DNA of 64,000 nucleotides from NCBI RefSeq assembly GCF_036763085.1, contig NZ_JBAIYU010000011.1:1-64000 (forward strand). The letters run 5' to 3'. Under the pieces are notes generated by a model. The model saw nothing but the letters and a program-made list of their open reading frames with translations, did not search any database and was not told the DNA's origin. Every line of letters begins with the position of its first letter. The stretch's first letter is position 1. The position numbers and the translations under genes were made by a program. Below, in pieces: positions 55,019 through 62,517 of this stretch. Source of the stretch: JBAIYU01 sp036763085. GTDB lineage: Bacteria > Bacillota > Negativicutes > DSM-1736 > Dendrosporobacteraceae.

Positions 55019-55601
55019 GTTGGCCTCCTTTTAGACACGAAATTATATTAATCGGATTTATTGCTTGAAGCATGTTATATGAAGCAACTTTTCGGATTCT
55101 TGAAACCTGTACCCCAAAAGCTTCTACTGTAAAGTTATCTTTTGCCTGAACAGTTTGCAGTGCTTTATATAAAGTCTCAACCGTTACAGCTGTAATTATC
55201 ATTCGTCCACCGATTTTTAGTAAATTGTTGGCCGCCTCTATTATCTCTTCTAGCTTGCCGCCGCTTCCTCCAACGAAAACAACATCACAAAGAGGAATAT
55301 TAACTAAGACATCAGGAGCATTCCCCTCAATGACAGCAATATTAGAAACGCCGAACTTATCGCAGTTAGCTCTAATTAGGCTTACTCCTTCAGCTTCTCT
55401 TTCAACTGCAAATACTTTACCCTCAGGAGCAAGCAGGGCTGCTTCAACTGACAAAGAGCCTGTGCCAGCCCCAATATCTAAAACTACGTCGGTTGACTTG
55501 ATTTTTGCTTTTGCCAGCGCTAATATCCGCACCTCGCACTTTGTCATGGGAATATTACCGCGTATAAATTTTTCATCATCTATGCCAATAAAATGTGTCA
55601 T
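55011..55601 (-). CDS. cbiT: Cobalt-precorrin-6B C15-methyltransferase (decarboxylating) CbiT
   Basis: A 196-aa class I methyltransferase that methylates C15 and decarboxylates C12. GIDDEKFIRGNIPMTKCEVR and the SAM motif VLDIGAGTGSLSVEAA are present. I choose ATG 55601, which forms an ATGA overlap with the cbiE stop, over a frame open seven codons further. Confidence 0.94.
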   Translation of the reverse strand: MTHFIGIDDEKFIRGNIPMTKCEVRILALAKAKIKSTDVVLDIGAGTGSLSVEAALLAPEGKVFAVEREAEGVSLIRANCDKFGVSNIAVIEGNAPDVLVNIPLCDVVFVGGSGGKLEEIIEAANNLLKIGGRMIITAVTVETLYKALQTVQAKDNFTVEAFGVQVSRIRKVASYNMLQAINPINIISCLKGGQHG

Positions 55602-56224
55602 GCTTTCACCACCATTACGCAATGCGAAAATCCCTCAATAAGACTAGCATTGGTGAGATTTGCACTGATGATCTCTTCGCTTTCATAAGATAGGTTTGCA
55701 CAAATCCACACCAGACTCTCTGGCGGCCAGCCAATATTCATAAGGCGTGTCGCAATAGTTTTTGGATTGTTTATACTATCAGTTAAAATTCCGAGTTTTC
55801 TCCCTGGCTTGTACTCTAGCTTTTCGGCATCCGGTTCACGACCGTGCATACTTACTAAAGCAGCATCTTGCCAAGGCAGCGCAAGCTTGGCAAATGCAAG
55901 CTGAAACGAGCTGATGCCTGGTATTACTGTTAATTGGTTTTGTGAAAACCTTCCCCTTAGTGCACTCAGCAAGCTGTAATATCCTGGATCACCCGAGACA
56001 AGGACAACAACATCAGATGTACTAGATTTCATTTCAATGAAATCTAGTACATCTGCTATATCACTTTGGATTGCTTTTTTTACACAATCATGAGTAGCTA
56101 ATGTGTCAAGAGCACGTTTACTGCCAACGATAACTTTGGCAGAATCAATAGTACGTTTCGCAATAGGAAGCAAATAGTCGGGAGACCCAGGTCCGATACC
56201 GACGACTACTATTTTATATTCCAT
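55598..56224 (-). CDS. cbiE: Cobalt-precorrin-7 C5-methyltransferase CbiE
   Basis: A 208-aa SAM-dependent methyltransferase at C5: VVVGIGPGSPDYLLPIA, VLVSGDPGYYSLLSAL, VIPGISSFQLAFAKLALPWQDA. It starts at ATG 56224 with AGGAGG inside the end of cbiD (16-nt overlap). CbiE and CbiT are separate proteins here and fused in many bacteria (CobL). Confidence 0.94.
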   Translation of the reverse strand: MEYKIVVVGIGPGSPDYLLPIAKRTIDSAKVIVGSKRALDTLATHDCVKKAIQSDIADVLDFIEMKSSTSDVVVLVSGDPGYYSLLSALRGRFSQNQLTVIPGISSFQLAFAKLALPWQDAALVSMHGREPDAEKLEYKPGRKLGILTDSINNPKTIATRLMNIGWPPESLVWICANLSYESEEIISANLTNASLIEGFSHCVMVVKA

Positions 56225-57309
56225 CCCAGAGTTCCTCCTATTTCAATTGCAGAGCTGTCATAACCCAAAATATCACCTTTTAATGTTACAATAGCTGTTC
56301 CAACTGTTAAATCTCCAAATACGTAACGCATCGCACGCTCACTTGCGCGCTTTGCCAAGGTATCATAAACCGACACCATCTTATAGTGCTCGATTATCGG
56401 TAAGGCTGCTTCAGTAGTAGTACAAGCTAGAATTTCCTGCAGCGCTGACTGCGGTGCACCTGCTGCCCCCATGTACGCAGCTAGTGTTTCCAGCCTGGCG
56501 TCAGCCATGCGATTATGTGTATGGAAGATACCAGCTGCAACTTTAACAAGTTTACCTAGATGACCAAACAGTAAAACATTCTTAATTTTTTGGTTGACAC
56601 AGTTTTCTAACATATGTCCAATGAAATTACTTGTTTGTATGACTGCCTCGGCAGGCAGAGAGAACTTGTTAATTGCTATATCTTGACCAATCTTACCGGG
56701 GACTAGAACTAATGTGTCATATCCTTGGGCTTTAGCCACACTAATTTGCGGAGTTAATGAATTTTTGAAGGCCTCTTCAGACATTGGCTCAACTATACCT
56801 GTAGTTCCGATAATAGAAAGACCGCCAATTATGCCAAGTGTTGAATTTAAAGTTCGCTTAGCAAGTGTCTCGCCGGCGGGGATGGATATAACAGCTTCTG
56901 CCCCGCAATCTATGGGCAGCACTTCTCGTAAAGCATTGGTAATCATAAAATGCGGTCCTGGATTAATTGCAGGTTGGCCAACAGCGACAGCTAATCCAGG
57001 CTTGGTAACAACACCAACACCTTTGCCGGCTTTAATTGTAATTTCTTGTGTCGAAGTTATTCTAACATCAGCTTCAACAGCTGTTCCGTTAGTAATATCG
57101 GGATCATCGCCTGAATCTTTAATAACTCTGGCAAAACCACCGGTATCTTTTTTAAAGCTGCTAGCAATTGGTACACATATTAATTTGCCTTGAGGAGAAA
57201 GCACTTCGACTATGTTTGGAAACTGCCCATAATGTGCTAACACTGCAGCTTTAGCGGCGGCGGCAGCACAACTACCAGTAGTAAAGCCTGAGCGTAATTT
57301 TTTTGACAA
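56209..57309 (-). CDS. cbiD: Cobalt-precorrin-5B C1-methyltransferase CbiD
   Basis: A 366-aa enzyme for C1 methylation. The N-terminal LRSGFTTGSCAAAAAKAA and later GTTGIVEPMSEEAFKNSL are CbiD hallmarks. The frame runs open to an ATG at 57408, but that codon is inside the cobalamin riboswitch. The likely start is TTG 57309: AGGGGG (57319-57324) lies 9 nt before it and is also the 3' arm of the riboswitch terminator. It is the first gene of the operon. Confidence 0.9.
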   Translation of the reverse strand: MSKKLRSGFTTGSCAAAAAKAAVLAHYGQFPNIVEVLSPQGKLICVPIASSFKKDTGGFARVIKDSGDDPDITNGTAVEADVRITSTQEITIKAGKGVGVVTKPGLAVAVGQPAINPGPHFMITNALREVLPIDCGAEAVISIPAGETLAKRTLNSTLGIIGGLSIIGTTGIVEPMSEEAFKNSLTPQISVAKAQGYDTLVLVPGKIGQDIAINKFSLPAEAVIQTSNFIGHMLENCVNQKIKNVLLFGHLGKLVKVAAGIFHTHNRMADARLETLAAYMGAAGAPQSALQEILACTTTEAALPIIEHYKMVSVYDTLAKRASERAMRYVFGDLTVGTAIVTLKGDILGYDSSAIEIGGTLGWNIK

Positions 57310-57318
57310 ACTAAAAAA

Positions 57319-57592
57319 CCCCCTATAGTCAGGGGGTATTAAAATAAACAATACATAAGCACTGCTTAGAATATTACCCACCTGCCTATCATCCGTAGGT
57401 CGTTTCACTCCTATTCGGAGTTATGACGGTGTGTGTTAAAACAGGCAGGTCTCCTGGCTTGAATCATCGCATGTCTGCACCTTCCCAGGTTACCCCAGTG
57501 GCATAAAGCTGACATACTCAACAAATACAGTGGCGGGACCGCGCCGGTATCACACCGGACTTCCCTTTTAAGCAGTTGCACCTGTTTCCTCT
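57319..57592 (-). promoter_or_regulatory. Cobalamin riboswitch with terminator
   Basis: On the minus strand the leader has the conserved order GGTGCAA, GGGAAGTCCGGTG, GTCCCGCCACTG and GGGAAGG, then the B12 box GCCAGGAGACCTGCC (57444-57458). A 6-bp G-C hairpin (57331-57336 with 57319-57324) followed by T6 sits just before cbiD. Cobamide binding should favour termination. A segment at 57375-57387 can pair with either the B12 box or the terminator arm. The promoter upstream (57600-57665) is not clear. Confidence 0.95.
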
Positions 57593-57753
57593 TCTATTTC
57601 ATTTAACATTTATAAGTCAAATAAATAATAACTATAGTATATTCCATAAATTGCATTAAGTTCCTGCTAAAACAACAAAAATCAGTAAAATTTTTCATTA
57701 TCGCTTACCGATTTCAACACTCGAAGCGACTTATTTTTAATGCAGTCGACATC

Positions 57754-57812
57754 ATGTAGGATTTTCCCGTAAAATATGTAGGATTTTTTATAAAAAAAAG
57801 AAAGGATTTTTC
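57754..57812 (+). promoter_or_regulatory. Direct repeats upstream of lutC
   Basis: ATGTAGGATTTT occurs at 57754-57765 and 57776-57787, and AAGGATTTTT at 57802-57811. The AGGATTTT cores are 22 and 23 bp apart, about two helical turns. They could be binding sites for an activator on one DNA face. The rest of 57600-57750 shows no further structure. Confidence 0.45.
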
Positions 57813-57842
57813 CAACTTATTCAGAATAGTTATTTAGTATTG

Positions 57843-57864
57843 ATTGGTCTAATATATGACCAAT
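57843..57864 (+). promoter_or_regulatory. Palindrome overlapping the probable lutC promoter
   Basis: ATTGGTC (57843-57849) and GACCAAT (57858-57864) are perfect inverted arms with an 8-nt AT centre that includes a -10-like TAATAT. TTGGT/ACCAA half-sites are typical of FadR-type GntR regulators of lactate and pyruvate genes, though those usually have shorter spacers. Regulator identity is inferred. Confidence 0.5.
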
Positions 57865-57886
57865 ATGTGAACAAGGGAGTGGAAAT

Positions 57887-58501
57887 ATGAAAAAAGTAAG
57901 TGATAACTGGCAATCAGCATTTCCTGCCGGAAAAGTTGGTCCGCAATTTTGGGCTGCATTTGAAGAAAATGCTAAGAATGCTAGTACCGAGATTTTTAAA
58001 GTAAAAACAGCTGCAGAAGCAAAAGAAATCGTTACTAACCTAGCGAAATTCACTAATGCTAAAAAAGTTGTTGCGGTTAATAGTGCAATGCAAGAAGCTG
58101 CAAATATTAATGAAGAACTAAAAGCACTCGGTATAGCAGTATATAATGATAAGTTTGATATAGCCGAGCATGCGGAAAGTGCTGATATTGGTATTTCAAC
58201 AGTGGAATTTGCTATAGGTGAGTCCGGAAGTCTTTGTATGGACGGGTTTTCATACGAAGCTCGTGTTGTAACTATGCTTCCGCCGATACATATTGCTTTC
58301 ATGAACGCTAATAACATCGTACCTGGAATTTCCGAAGCTTTTGAAGTGATTTCTAAAGTATATGACGATGGCTATGTAAGCTTTATTACAGGCCCAAGCC
58401 GTACAGCCGATATCGAACGTGTTTTAACTATTGGTGTTCATGGACCAAGCCGTTTAATTTTAATTGCTGTTGATGAAGATATCAACGGAGGTGTGAAATA
58501 A
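57887..58501 (+). CDS. lutC: LutC-like LUD-domain protein
   Basis: A 204-aa LUD (LutC/YkgG) domain protein. It has no cofactor motif of its own; characterised LutABC/LldEFG complexes oxidise L-lactate to pyruvate. The family block ADIGISTVEFAIGESGSLCMDG and the C-terminal FITGPSRTADIERVLTIGVHGP are complete. It starts at ATG 57887 with GGGAGTGG and ends in TAATG overlapping the next start. A palindrome and direct repeats lie upstream. Distinguishing lactate from other hydroxy-acid substrates is not possible here. Confidence 0.88.
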   Translation: MKKVSDNWQSAFPAGKVGPQFWAAFEENAKNASTEIFKVKTAAEAKEIVTNLAKFTNAKKVVAVNSAMQEAANINEELKALGIAVYNDKFDIAEHAESADIGISTVEFAIGESGSLCMDGFSYEARVVTMLPPIHIAFMNANNIVPGISEAFEVISKVYDDGYVSFITGPSRTADIERVLTIGVHGPSRLILIAVDEDINGGVK

Positions 58502-60672
58502 TGGAAAATACTAATCGTGATATAAAAAGAGAAATAAATGAAAAATTAAATGACCAGGTATTACGTGGAGCTTTAGGACGATTTGCAACAGCATATCCTA
58601 TCGCACGTGCTAAAGCATATGAAAATGTCGAAGACGTTGATGCTTTACGTGAACAGTTTAGACAAATGAAAATCGAAACTGTTAATAATATTGATGCGGT
58701 TGCAGATCAGTTTGAAGCATCCGTAATTAAACGGGGCGGTAAAGTTTTCCGTGCTAAAGACGGAGACGCTCTAAAAGAATACTTAATTGATTTATGCAAA
58801 AAAGCTAATGTAAAACGCATCGTAAAGTCCAAGTCTATGGCATCCGAAGAAATTCATCTAAATCATGCTTTAGAAGAAGCCGGACTTCATGTTAAAGAAA
58901 CAGATTTAGGCGAATGGATTATCTCCCTTGCCGGACACAAACCATCTCATATGGTTATGCCTGCGATTCACTTAAATAAAGAACAAATTGCTGAATATTT
59001 CTCAAAAGAACTACAGCAGGAAATTCCAACAGATATTCCTTTCATGGTACAGGCTGCCCGTAAAGCGCTCCGTACTGAGTTCTTAACTGCTGACATGGGT
59101 ATCTCAGGCGCTAACTTCGGCATTGCTGAAAACGGTGCTATCGGTCTAGTAACAAATGAAGGTAATGCACGCTTAGTTACTACCCTTCCTCGCGTCCATG
59201 TTGTAATTATTGGTTATGAGAAACTTATTCCAACAATTAAAGATGCTGCTCCTATTCTCCGGACATTACCTCGTAACGCAACAGGTCAGCGTATGACTAG
59301 TTATATGACAATGACTACTGGACAAACTCCGGTCATTGTTAAGCAAGATGGTAAATGGATCGAGCAAGATAAAGAACTTCATGTTATTTTGTTAGATAAC
59401 GGCCGTCTTAAGGCTGCAAAAGATCCTAAGTTCAAAGAAATATATAACTGTGTTCGCTGTGCGTCTTGTCTCAATGTATGCCCTGTTTATACAATTGTTG
59501 GTGGTCACGTTTACGGACATATCTACGCGGGCGGTATTGGTGCAATTTTAACTGCTTTCCTTCACAGCATGGGTGATTTCGAACAAATTAATGAACTTTG
59601 TATCGGCTGTCGTAAGTGCGTAGAAATTTGCCCTGGAAAAATGAATATTCCTGGTCTTATTGAAGAATTAAGATCACAAAGAGTTAAAGACAATGGTCTT
59701 CCGTTTGGAGTTAAGGCTGTTTTTGAAAACGTTCTAGCAAATCGTAAAGTATTCCATACTTTGCTTCGTTTAGCAGCTATTGGTCAAAAGCCGTTCCAAT
59801 CAGGCAAAGTAATTCGCCACTTACCTCTCTTCCTCGCGGGCTTAGCAAAAGATCGCAGTCTTCCAGCTGTAGCAGATACTCCTTTCCGTGATAGAGTTCA
59901 AAAAATCACCAGAAAAATCGCAAATCCTAAGAAGCGTATTGCTTTCTTCAGCGGATGTAATATTGACTTTATATTCCCTGAAACTGGTGAATCAGTATAT
60001 AAAGTGCTTCATGATCTTAATATGGAAGTCGTATTCCCTGAAGATCAAAGCTGTTGCGGTAAACCTGTACTAGGTATGGGAGACAAGGAAACGGCTAAAA
60101 GCATTGCGATAAAGAATATCGAAGCGTTCGAAGCAGCTAATGCTGATGTTATCCTTTCGGCTTGTCCTACTTGCGCTGAAACTTGGCACGAAACCTATGT
60201 TGAACTTTTCCACGATGACCCTCAATGGAAAAACCGTGTTGAGAAGATAGCTCATAAAGTCCGTGAGTTCAGCCATTTTGTCGCTGAAGAATATGCTAAG
60301 GCAGGACGCTTGAATAAAGTGGCAGGCGGAACAAAAGTAACTTACCATGATTCTTGTCATATGAAACGTGGTCTAAATATTTTTGAAGAGCCTCGCAAAC
60401 TGCTCGAAGCAGCAAAAGGCTATGACTTCGTAGAAATGAATAACTGCGATAAATGCTGCGGTATGGCTGGAGCGTTCGGGGTTAAATATACTGAACTTTC
60501 AATGCCAATCCTTAAAGAGAAAATCCAAAATATCAAAGACAGTGGTGCTGAAGTCATTGCCGTGGGTTGCCCTGCGTGCATGATGCAAATTCAAGGCGGT
60601 CTTGATAAACAATTGCCTAGCGTAAAAATTAAGCATGTAGCTGAAATTTTAGCTGAAAACATTAAAGATTAG
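58501..60672 (+). CDS. Fused LutB-LutA iron-sulfur lactate oxidation protein
   Basis: A 723-aa fusion. Residues ~45-310 are a LUD domain (LGEWIISLAGHKPSHMV, DMGISGANFGIAENGAIGLVTNEGNAR). Two 4Fe-4S motifs follow: CVRCASCLNVCP (about 317) and CIGCRKCVEICP (about 369). Two CCG domains then appear (SCCGKPVLG about 518; HDSCHMKRG, CDKCCGMAGAFG about 650, GCPACMMQIQGG). In B. subtilis LutB (LUD plus Fe-S) and LutA (two CCG) are separate. The sequence between them is continuous with no frameshift. It is translationally coupled to lutC. Confidence 0.9.
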   Translation: MENTNRDIKREINEKLNDQVLRGALGRFATAYPIARAKAYENVEDVDALREQFRQMKIETVNNIDAVADQFEASVIKRGGKVFRAKDGDALKEYLIDLCKKANVKRIVKSKSMASEEIHLNHALEEAGLHVKETDLGEWIISLAGHKPSHMVMPAIHLNKEQIAEYFSKELQQEIPTDIPFMVQAARKALRTEFLTADMGISGANFGIAENGAIGLVTNEGNARLVTTLPRVHVVIIGYEKLIPTIKDAAPILRTLPRNATGQRMTSYMTMTTGQTPVIVKQDGKWIEQDKELHVILLDNGRLKAAKDPKFKEIYNCVRCASCLNVCPVYTIVGGHVYGHIYAGGIGAILTAFLHSMGDFEQINELCIGCRKCVEICPGKMNIPGLIEELRSQRVKDNGLPFGVKAVFENVLANRKVFHTLLRLAAIGQKPFQSGKVIRHLPLFLAGLAKDRSLPAVADTPFRDRVQKITRKIANPKKRIAFFSGCNIDFIFPETGESVYKVLHDLNMEVVFPEDQSCCGKPVLGMGDKETAKSIAIKNIEAFEAANADVILSACPTCAETWHETYVELFHDDPQWKNRVEKIAHKVREFSHFVAEEYAKAGRLNKVAGGTKVTYHDSCHMKRGLNIFEEPRKLLEAAKGYDFVEMNNCDKCCGMAGAFGVKYTELSMPILKEKIQNIKDSGAEVIAVGCPACMMQIQGGLDKQLPSVKIKHVAEILAENIKD

Positions 60673-60693
60673 TCTTAGTCATTTTATTAATAG

Positions 60694-60723
60694 GATCGGC
60701 ATACCACACAGTGTATGCCGATC
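60694..60723 (+). terminator. Terminator after lutBA
   Basis: An 11-bp stem GATCGGCATAC/GTATGCCGATC with an 8-nt loop, followed by TTATTT. Confidence 0.88.
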
Positions 60724-60741
60724 TTATTTCATAAACTATGG

Positions 60742-60775
60742 AAAAAAACCGACTTCATATGAAGTCGGTTTTTTT
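60742..60775. terminator. Palindromic terminator at the converging ends
   Basis: A perfect 17-bp palindrome with A7/T7 ends. It can end the VOC/kor transcript on minus and back up the lutBA terminator on plus. It touches the VOC gene stop codon. Confidence 0.9.
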
Positions 60776-61142
60776 ACGTTATTTCTTGTATTAATTCAAG
60801 TCGCTCACTGTCGGGCCCCTTAAAGAATACTATCTTCTTGTTATTAACGAGCTTAGGTTCAGTGAATATAAACTCGACGTTAACACCTTTAAGTTTATTT
60901 ATAGCTTCGCCGATGTCCTTCACCTTAAATGCTAAATGATCAACAGCACCCGATCCTACTCTATTGTCTTTGTCAGCATATTGGATTAGCTCGATTGTAT
61001 AATTTCCTGAACTAAGGTATGTGAGCTTTATAAAGCTGTTTTGATAACTGTCTACAAGCTTGCAACCCAAAACATTACAATAAAAGTCAACAGAAAGGTC
61101 GGTATTGCTAACAACAATACCGACATGAGCACATTTAAACAT
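60774..61142 (-). CDS. VOC-superfamily protein (glyoxalase/epimerase-like)
   Basis: A 122-aa vicinal-oxygen-chelate protein: two beta-alpha-beta-beta-beta units (CAHVGIVVSNTDLSVDFY, VDHLAFKVKDIGEAI), with likely metal ligands His5, Glu54, His72 and Glu117. It could be a lactoylglutathione lyase-like or methylmalonyl-CoA epimerase-like enzyme; I cannot decide. ATG 61142 is chosen since the upstream TTG sits in GGAG. It lies 14 nt after the kor gamma gene, so it belongs to that operon. Confidence 0.78.
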   Translation of the reverse strand: MFKCAHVGIVVSNTDLSVDFYCNVLGCKLVDSYQNSFIKLTYLSSGNYTIELIQYADKDNRVGSGAVDHLAFKVKDIGEAINKLKGVNVEFIFTEPKLVNNKKIVFFKGPDSERLELIQEIT

Positions 61143-61156
61143 ATTCGACTCCAAAT

Positions 61157-61690
61157 TTAGGCTTCTCCCTTACCCATAGCCAAGCCTATCTCTAATGCTT
61201 TTGTATTTACACTTTCAGTACCTTTTGGTACGCGGTGTAAAACTGCCTTAAGCAAAGACTCACCAGTTACAATGCCAGTCGCGCCAACAATTGCACCAAG
61301 AGCGATAATATTAGCAAACATAGCATTACCTAGTTCCTCTCGAGCAGCTTTTGTAATTGGCAATGATAAAACCCCAGCAGTCGTTTCTGGAAGCTGCTTA
61401 ACAAAAGTGGTATCAATAAGCAGTTTACCTTCGGGTTTTAATTTCTTAACGTATTTATTGCAAGCTTCTTGGCTCATTGCTAATAAAATATCTGCTGCCA
61501 ATACTTTAGGATAGTCAATACTCTCATTGCTGATAATGACATCAGATTTACTAGCCCCTCCGCGAGCTTCCGGACCGTAAGACTGAGTTTGTATTGATTC
61601 TTTGCCATCTAATATTGCAGCTTCAGCCAGTATAATCCCAGCTAGTATTAAACCTTGACCGCCTGTACCGCTTAAACTAATCTCCCACAT
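61157..61690 (-). CDS. korC: 2-oxoacid:ferredoxin oxidoreductase, gamma subunit
   Basis: A 177-aa gamma subunit (pyruvate/2-ketoglutarate/2-ketoisovalerate family): SLSGTGGQGLILAGIILAEAA, QSYGPEARGGASKSDVIIS. It works with alpha, beta and the ferredoxin-like delta. It starts at ATG 61690, sharing one base with the beta stop (TAATG). Substrate assignment to 2-oxoglutarate follows family likeness and gene order delta-alpha-beta-gamma. Confidence 0.88.
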   Translation of the reverse strand: MWEISLSGTGGQGLILAGIILAEAAILDGKESIQTQSYGPEARGGASKSDVIISNESIDYPKVLAADILLAMSQEACNKYVKKLKPEGKLLIDTTFVKQLPETTAGVLSLPITKAAREELGNAMFANIIALGAIVGATGIVTGESLLKAVLHRVPKGTESVNTKALEIGLAMGKGEA

Positions 61691-62517
61691 TATGCTTGCC
61701 CTCCTTTTTGCTGCTGCAAACGGACAATAAGCTTTTCGTACTCAGCAGTATATTCAGGCGCCGGTGAGTTATGAAGCTCTCCGATAACAAATTTACCTTC
61801 CATATTTTCTGGAGCCAATTTAGCTGCAGCCTGAACAGTCACAGCATTGTCACGCTGCCATTGCATCATTTTTTCCGCTGTGCCCATTTTGTTTTTACGG
61901 CCAAAACCTATCGGACACTGAGTAATAGCGTCAACAACTGAAAAACCTTTGTTTTGGATTGCTTTTGTAATTAAATCCGTCAACATAGTTGCGTGGAAAG
62001 CTGTACCGCGTGCAACGTAAGTTGCACCAGCTGCAACCGCTAATGCTGGGATATCAAAGGAACGCTCTATTTGACCAAATGGAGCTGTTGAGGACTTGCT
62101 GCTTTGAGGTGTTAATGGGGAAGATTGTCCACCAGTCATACCATAAATGCTATTATTAAAAACAATTGTTGTTATGTCGATGTTTCGGCGAGCGGAGTGA
62201 ATAAAGTGATTACCACCAATTGCAGTACTATCACCGTCTCCAGTTATAACTATAACATTGAGCTCAGGATTCGCAAATTTGATTCCTGTAGCAAAAGTCA
62301 AGGCACGTCCGTGTGCTGTATGAATCGTATTAAAGTTCATATATCCAGAAGCACGTGAGGAACAGCCGATTCCAGATACTATTATTGTTTTCTTTTGATC
62401 TAGGTCAAGCTTCTCTACTGCACGTAAAAGTGATGCTAATACAATACCATTACCGCAGCCAGGACACCAGATATGAGGCAATGCGGTTTTGCGCAAATAT
62501 TTTTCAATGTTAGCCAT
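61690..62517 (-). CDS. korB: 2-oxoacid:ferredoxin oxidoreductase, beta subunit (TPP-binding)
   Basis: A 275-aa thiamine-diphosphate subunit. HIWCPGCGNGIVL, GIGCSSR, and the TPP motif GDGDSTAIGGNHFIHSARRN with NNSIYGMTGGQ are clear. It performs the decarboxylation of the 2-oxoacid and passes electrons through an Fe-S centre to ferredoxin. It starts at ATG 62517, directly abutting the alpha stop. Confidence 0.9.
   Translation of the reverse strand: MANIEKYLRKTALPHIWCPGCGNGIVLASLLRAVEKLDLDQKKTIIVSGIGCSSRASGYMNFNTIHTAHGRALTFATGIKFANPELNVIVITGDGDSTAIGGNHFIHSARRNIDITTIVFNNSIYGMTGGQSSPLTPQSSKSSTAPFGQIERSFDIPALAVAAGATYVARGTAFHATMLTDLITKAIQNKGFSVVDAITQCPIGFGRKNKMGTAEKMMQWQRDNAVTVQAAAKLAPENMEGKFVIGELHNSPAPEYTAEYEKLIVRLQQQKGGQA

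Noticed and set aside
57310..57408. N-terminal extension of CbiD to an ATG at 57408
   Set aside because: The extra codons are the conserved 3' part of the cobalamin riboswitch and its terminator; CbiD homology begins after TTG 57309.
57817..58317. 166-aa open frame on the minus strand
   Set aside because: Antisense to lutC, which has clear LUD-family homology and a good ribosome-binding site.
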